From Sporosarcina limicola (GTDB lineage Bacteria > Bacillota > Bacilli > Bacillales_A > Planococcaceae), in assembly GCF_014873855.1 (NCBI RefSeq), contig NZ_JADBEL010000012.1, positions 67,689 through 125,882 of the forward strand: a DNA stretch of 58,194 nt, in the 5' to 3' direction. The stretch's first letter is position 1. Each line of letters starts with the position of its first letter. This document shows, piece after piece, positions 55,571-58,194 of this stretch. The notes beneath the pieces were generated by a model. It made no database searches and was not told the origin of the DNA. It worked only from the letters and a program-made list of their open reading frames with translations. Position numbers and translations under genes: made by a program.

Positions 55571-55613
55571 ATAAAAAGCTGTATATCTGATTAAAAAATC
55601 TAAGATATACAGC
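55571..55613 (-). terminator. Terminator downstream of the SLH protein gene
   Basis: GCTGTATATC (55578-55587) pairs with GATATACAGC (55604-55613). On the minus strand the hairpin is followed by TTTTTATTT. It lies about 145 bases past the stop at 55759. Confidence 0.75.
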
Positions 55614-55758
55614 CTTACTGTTACGTGGTTTACGTGTTATACAATACTATATCCCACGGGAAATTGCTAAAAAGTCTATTTTCAAACGGTTCTATTTATA
55701 TTTATCCTGTTCTTCTTCAAACAGTACTAACCTTGAATCTACTGAGCTGGATTTTAGT

Positions 55759-56970
55759 TTAGTGTTCCTGAATTGGATTCTGTATATTCGGATTTGGTGT
55801 ATTCGGATTTGGTGTATTCGGATTCGGTGTATTCGGATTTGGTGTATTCGGATTCGGTGTATTCGGATTTGGTGTATTCGGATTTGGTGTATTCGGATTT
55901 GGTGTATTCGGATTTGGTGTATTCGAATTTGGTGTATTCGGATTTGGTGTATTCGGATTTGGCTCTTCTGGCGCCGGTGCTGGTGCCGGCTCTTCTGGCA
56001 CTGGCGTTGGTGAAGGGCTTGGGTCAGGAACAGTTGGTATCGGTGTGTAAGGAGGCTCTGTTACTTTCACCGGTATTGGAACTTCACCAGTATCATTTTT
56101 TAATTCGTTACCAAACAACGTCTTAAGCCCATTTACAACAATAACAGGTGTTTTTGTTGTATCTAGTTGGAAGCCAGTATGCAATTTAATAATGATGGTC
56201 TTTTTATCTTCTGATAACTCGAAACTGTCTAGATTTGAATCTAGTGGAACACCATTAATTGTAATTTTAGATAAATCGATAGAAGCTAAATCAACCTGTG
56301 TAGTCAATGTCAGTTCAAGCTTGTTCCCTGGCATGAACTCTGCTTCTGACACTTCAAGCGGTTGTGTTACTTCAATCATTTTTTTTGCTTCGAACGCGCC
56401 AGAAGCAAGCAGTACACTGCTTGCCTGCTGCCTGCCCTCAAAACTACCGCTCGCATCAGTTGCAAATAATTTCATCTCAAGTGCCAATCCAACATACCCC
56501 TTTGCCCAATCGGTAGCTTCCTCTTCCTTTCCTAATCCACGAATTAAAAAGGTCGCTAATTGTTTTACTGTTACATCATCAGCCGGGTTAAATGTTGTTG
56601 GAGTTATACCAGTCGTTATACCTACTTTCTTAAGTGCTTCGATATAAGGTAAAGCTGGATCATCTACTTTCACATCACTAAAAGAGGATTTTTTAAGAGA
56701 TGAATCAACGTTTAAATTAAAAATAAGCGCAGCTACTTTCGCAAATTGTGCACGATTCATTCCCTCCTCTAGTCTAAATCCACTATCACCTTCAAAAATA
56801 CCTGCACTAATTAATGCATCAAATTTCGCTTTTGTAGCAGCATCTAAATCCTTTAAATCGGTAACATCTGCACTCGTCTTTGCATCACTAACTACAACAC
56901 CCATTAGTAATGTGGACGATAAAGCTAATGTCATTGTCAAAAACATTCTCAAAAATTTCTTACTATTCAT
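55759..56970 (-). CDS. S-layer-homology-domain surface protein with Pro/Asn repeat tail
   Basis: This 403-residue secreted protein has a signal peptide (about 1-30, cleavage near SDA). Two to three SLH modules follow (GIFEGDSGFRLEEGMNRAQFAKVAAL; DDVTVKQLATFLIRGLG), then an Ig-like or SbsA-like beta domain (about 195-305), a Pro/Glu linker, and about 13 copies of NPNTP. SLH modules bind pyruvylated wall polymer, so the protein is cell-surface attached. The repeat tail could be a flexible spacer, but no anchor or domain follows it. AAGGAGG precedes the ATG. One repeat reads NSNTP. Confidence 0.88.
   Translation of the reverse strand: MNSKKFLRMFLTMTLALSSTLLMGVVVSDAKTSADVTDLKDLDAATKAKFDALISAGIFEGDSGFRLEEGMNRAQFAKVAALIFNLNVDSSLKKSSFSDVKVDDPALPYIEALKKVGITTGITPTTFNPADDVTVKQLATFLIRGLGKEEEATDWAKGYVGLALEMKLFATDASGSFEGRQQASSVLLASGAFEAKKMIEVTQPLEVSEAEFMPGNKLELTLTTQVDLASIDLSKITINGVPLDSNLDSFELSEDKKTIIIKLHTGFQLDTTKTPVIVVNGLKTLFGNELKNDTGEVPIPVKVTEPPYTPIPTVPDPSPSPTPVPEEPAPAPAPEEPNPNTPNPNTPNSNTPNPNTPNPNTPNPNTPNPNTPNPNTPNPNTPNPNTPNPNTPNPNIQNPIQEH
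55784..55962. repeat. 15-bp tandem repeat coding the NPNTP tail
   Basis: The plus-strand unit GGATTTGGTGTATTC recurs about 12 times with rare T/C changes and one codon change. The 15-bp unit keeps the reading frame and is prone to slippage, so tail length is likely to vary between strains. Confidence 0.9.
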
Positions 56971-57249
56971 TATAACTTATACCTCCTTCTTAGTATTTTC
57001 AGCTAGGAACTACCTTGCCTTCTTAACCTTATCAAATTTGCAAGAGAGTTTTCTTAACAAAATCTTAATATATGAATCAACTTCATATCTCTGAGCTTCT
57101 TCAAGACGACCAAATCTCTTTTAAAACTTTAACGTGTTTTGTATCTGTTAGATGAGAAACTTTTTGAATCGTTGAAGCGCTCAACATCAGTAGGAAACGT
57201 CGCCAATTAAATGTGGATTGATTTAAGCCAAAAGGAGTTTTAGGGACGC

Positions 57250-57552
57250 TTGTATGATGGTTTGATAAGCCACACAACGATTGTTTTCGCCCGTTATATA
57301 GTGCTATCGTGGCAGAATCGTTGTAATACGGACCAACGTACGTTAGGTGGCCTTTTTTATGAATTATGCGATGAAGTAAATGAACTTGATTGGGTTATTG
57401 CGTTACAGCAATTGATCGGGTTTCTTCAAGATGGCATAAAACTGACAAACAAAAAAATGAAAAAGTTGATAGAAAGTCAACTACAACAATGGATTGAGGG
57501 TTTGCCTAGTTATATCAAGGCTTATTTGCCCATTTCACTGTGCGAAAGTTGA
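57250..57552 (+). pseudogene. C-terminal fragment of an IS transposase (IS4-like DDE type)
   Basis: About 100 codons remain, reading YDGLISHTTIVFARYIVLSW, CNTDQRTLGGLFYELCDE and PSYIKAYLPISLCES, the typical C-terminal end of a large DDE transposase family common in Firmicutes. An in-frame TAG lies three codons before TTG 57250 and the catalytic domain is missing, so this is an inactive remnant. Its end is followed 15 bases later by a long inverted repeat. The family assignment is by resemblance only. Confidence 0.75.
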
Positions 57553-57566
57553 GTAAGTAATAACTA

Positions 57567-57629
57567 ATATATTCTACAAGCGTACATCATGGTGCACGAA
57601 AGCCATGATGTACGTAAATTAGAATATAT
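57567..57629. repeat. Long two-part inverted repeat after the IS remnant
   Basis: ATATATTCTA (57567-57576) pairs with TAGAATATAT (57620-57629), and CGTACATCATGG (57581-57592) pairs with CCATGATGTACG (57603-57614). The structure could be a subterminal or end structure of the lost IS, or a terminator. Confidence 0.7.
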
Positions 57630-57705
57630 GCAAAATGAGATAAAGTCGATGATGTCTACGATTGCCATATACCAAAACTACTCATGGTGTACCATGCACC
57701 ATATA

Positions 57706-57876
57706 TTAGGCAATTAAATGAATTTTTGTATTATAATAGTGAAATTCACTTAAAGGATTTATTAAGGACTGTATTTCTTTTATTATTTTCCCGTTCTTAA
57801 CTTGCACGATTCCCACTGAACAAACACTTGAACGCAGGCTATTAGCCGTTTCGAAATCGATAGCGACAAAGTCCAT
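57706..57876 (-). pseudogene. Truncated DnaQ-like 3'-5' exonuclease (N-terminal part)
   Basis: AGGTGG stands about 8 bases before ATG 57876. The frame reads MDFVAIDFETANSLRSSVCS and VGIVQVKNGKIIKEI, then HYYNTKIHLIA and a stop after 56 codons. This is the start of an exonuclease of the epsilon-subunit type: DFET holds the first catalytic Asp and Glu. Family members continue after the IHG position for more than 100 residues, so the gene is cut there. The IS remnant and inverted repeat beside the break suggest the cause. Confidence 0.8.
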
Positions 57877-57937
57877 CTTTACGCCACCTCATTTTGTTTG
57901 ATTGACTCTCATTATCTCATAACAGAATACAAACAGG

Positions 57938-57976
57938 AGCTGTCTAAGTCATTTTTCCTGACTTTTGAGACAGCCC
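57938..57976. terminator. Hairpin between the SLH gene end and the truncated exonuclease
   Basis: AGCTGTCTAAGTCA (57938-57951) pairs with TGACTTTTGAGACAGC (57959-57974) with small bulges. It resembles a common Bacillales terminator or IS-end sequence; the T-run is weak on both strands. Confidence 0.5.
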
Positions 57977-58095
57977 CCCTTAGAGTATTTAATTTTGCTG
58001 CATTACACGCTATTAATAAGCGACAAGTTTGCTACTGAGGGCTTTCAGAAAAAACAGGCTGATACATGTCTTTCGCTAAAGCGCCATCTATTGTA

Positions 58096-58194
58096 CTACT
58101 TTTGTAACTGCATAATGCGTGATAAAAATGTAACAAACTGCGCTCTTGTCACTGGCTCATTCGGACGGAAATAGCCATTATCTCCAAGCGCAAT
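58096..58194 (-). CDS. SLH-domain protein, C-terminal end (runs off window)
   Basis: The last 32 codons before TAG 58096-58098 read IALGDNGYFRPNEPVTRAQF and VTFLSRIMQLQK, the second half of an S-layer-homology module (the conserved FRPNEPVTRAQF). The rest of the gene lies beyond the right edge. The SLH module is at the very C-terminus, unlike the N-terminal modules of the 55759 gene. It is a separate surface protein. Confidence 0.8.
   Translation of the reverse strand: MALGDNGYFRPNEPVTRAQFVTFLSRIMQLQK

Noticed and set aside
55762..56126. Plus-strand open frames through the SLH gene repeat
   Set aside because: They are shadows of the 15-bp repeat in the minus-strand gene; the Trp/Cys/Ile-Arg repeat peptides have no start signals.

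Overview
The window looks like chromosomal DNA of a low-to-moderate GC, spore-former-type Firmicute, most likely Planococcaceae/Caryophanaceae (Sporosarcina-like). The evidence is strong AAGGAGG-type ribosome binding sites, a T-box, an S-box and a preQ1 leader, many Rho-independent terminators, S-layer homology proteins, and Bacillus-type families (YcgQ/YcgR, YkvS, YtoA-like, YfmS-like, CstR). This is inferred from gene content; no rRNA or tRNA gene was seen.

Layout. 1-3.7 kb: a repeat array, a four-helix membrane protein, a DUF1835 protein, a 41-bp minisatellite between convergent genes, a small hydrophilic protein and a CPBP intramembrane protease. 3.7-6.9 kb: a two-component system with an overlooked 58-codon membrane-protein ORF overlapping both partners. 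7-9 kb: a T-box-controlled second-type methionyl-tRNA synthetase. 9.2-13.9 kb: two copies of a permease/partner pair (YcgR/YcgQ type) around a CobW-family GTPase, probably metal handling. 14-21 kb: two chemoreceptors, a DUF1456 gene lying between a decayed and an intact preQ1 leader, queT, an excisionase-like HTH gene and a BCCT transporter. 21-22.6 kb: a nitronate monooxygenase-family enzyme and a gamma-carbonic-anhydrase-like protein.

22.6-40.7 kb is a complete-looking phenylacetate degradation region, all on the minus strand. paaK opens an operon with a five-gene Liv-type ABC transporter. A ferredoxin reductase/ferredoxin pair has its own promoter. paaABCD, an EthD-like gene, three crotonase-family genes, an aldehyde dehydrogenase, a hydroxyacyl-CoA dehydrogenase and a thiolase follow, and paaX ends the block. 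Neither the usual epoxidase reductase PaaE nor a fused PaaZ is present. The ferredoxin/reductase pair and the separate dehydrogenase/hydratase genes are the likely substitutes.

41-58 kb is more mosaic. It holds S-box-controlled metY, a PlsY paralogue, fused remnants of a class III aminotransferase and an amino-acid permease, cstR with an operator between its promoter elements, a ykvS-like gene behind a promoter-terminator leader, a frameshifted lysoplasmalogenase-family gene, pepT, a DMT exporter, a 42-bp minisatellite, a NitT/TauT-type ABC transporter, a CoA-transferase, small ORFs including one before a CHY zinc-finger gene, a 5'-truncated histidine kinase, an S-layer-type protein with an NPNTP tail, an IS remnant, a truncated exonuclease and the end of a second SLH protein.

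The most unusual signal is structural. Three unrelated minisatellites (1-110, 1856-2510, 48281-48564) share one design: a half-unit of about 21 bp, dimerised to a 41-42 bp unit with almost no indels. Each lies at gene 3' ends, two of them between convergent genes.
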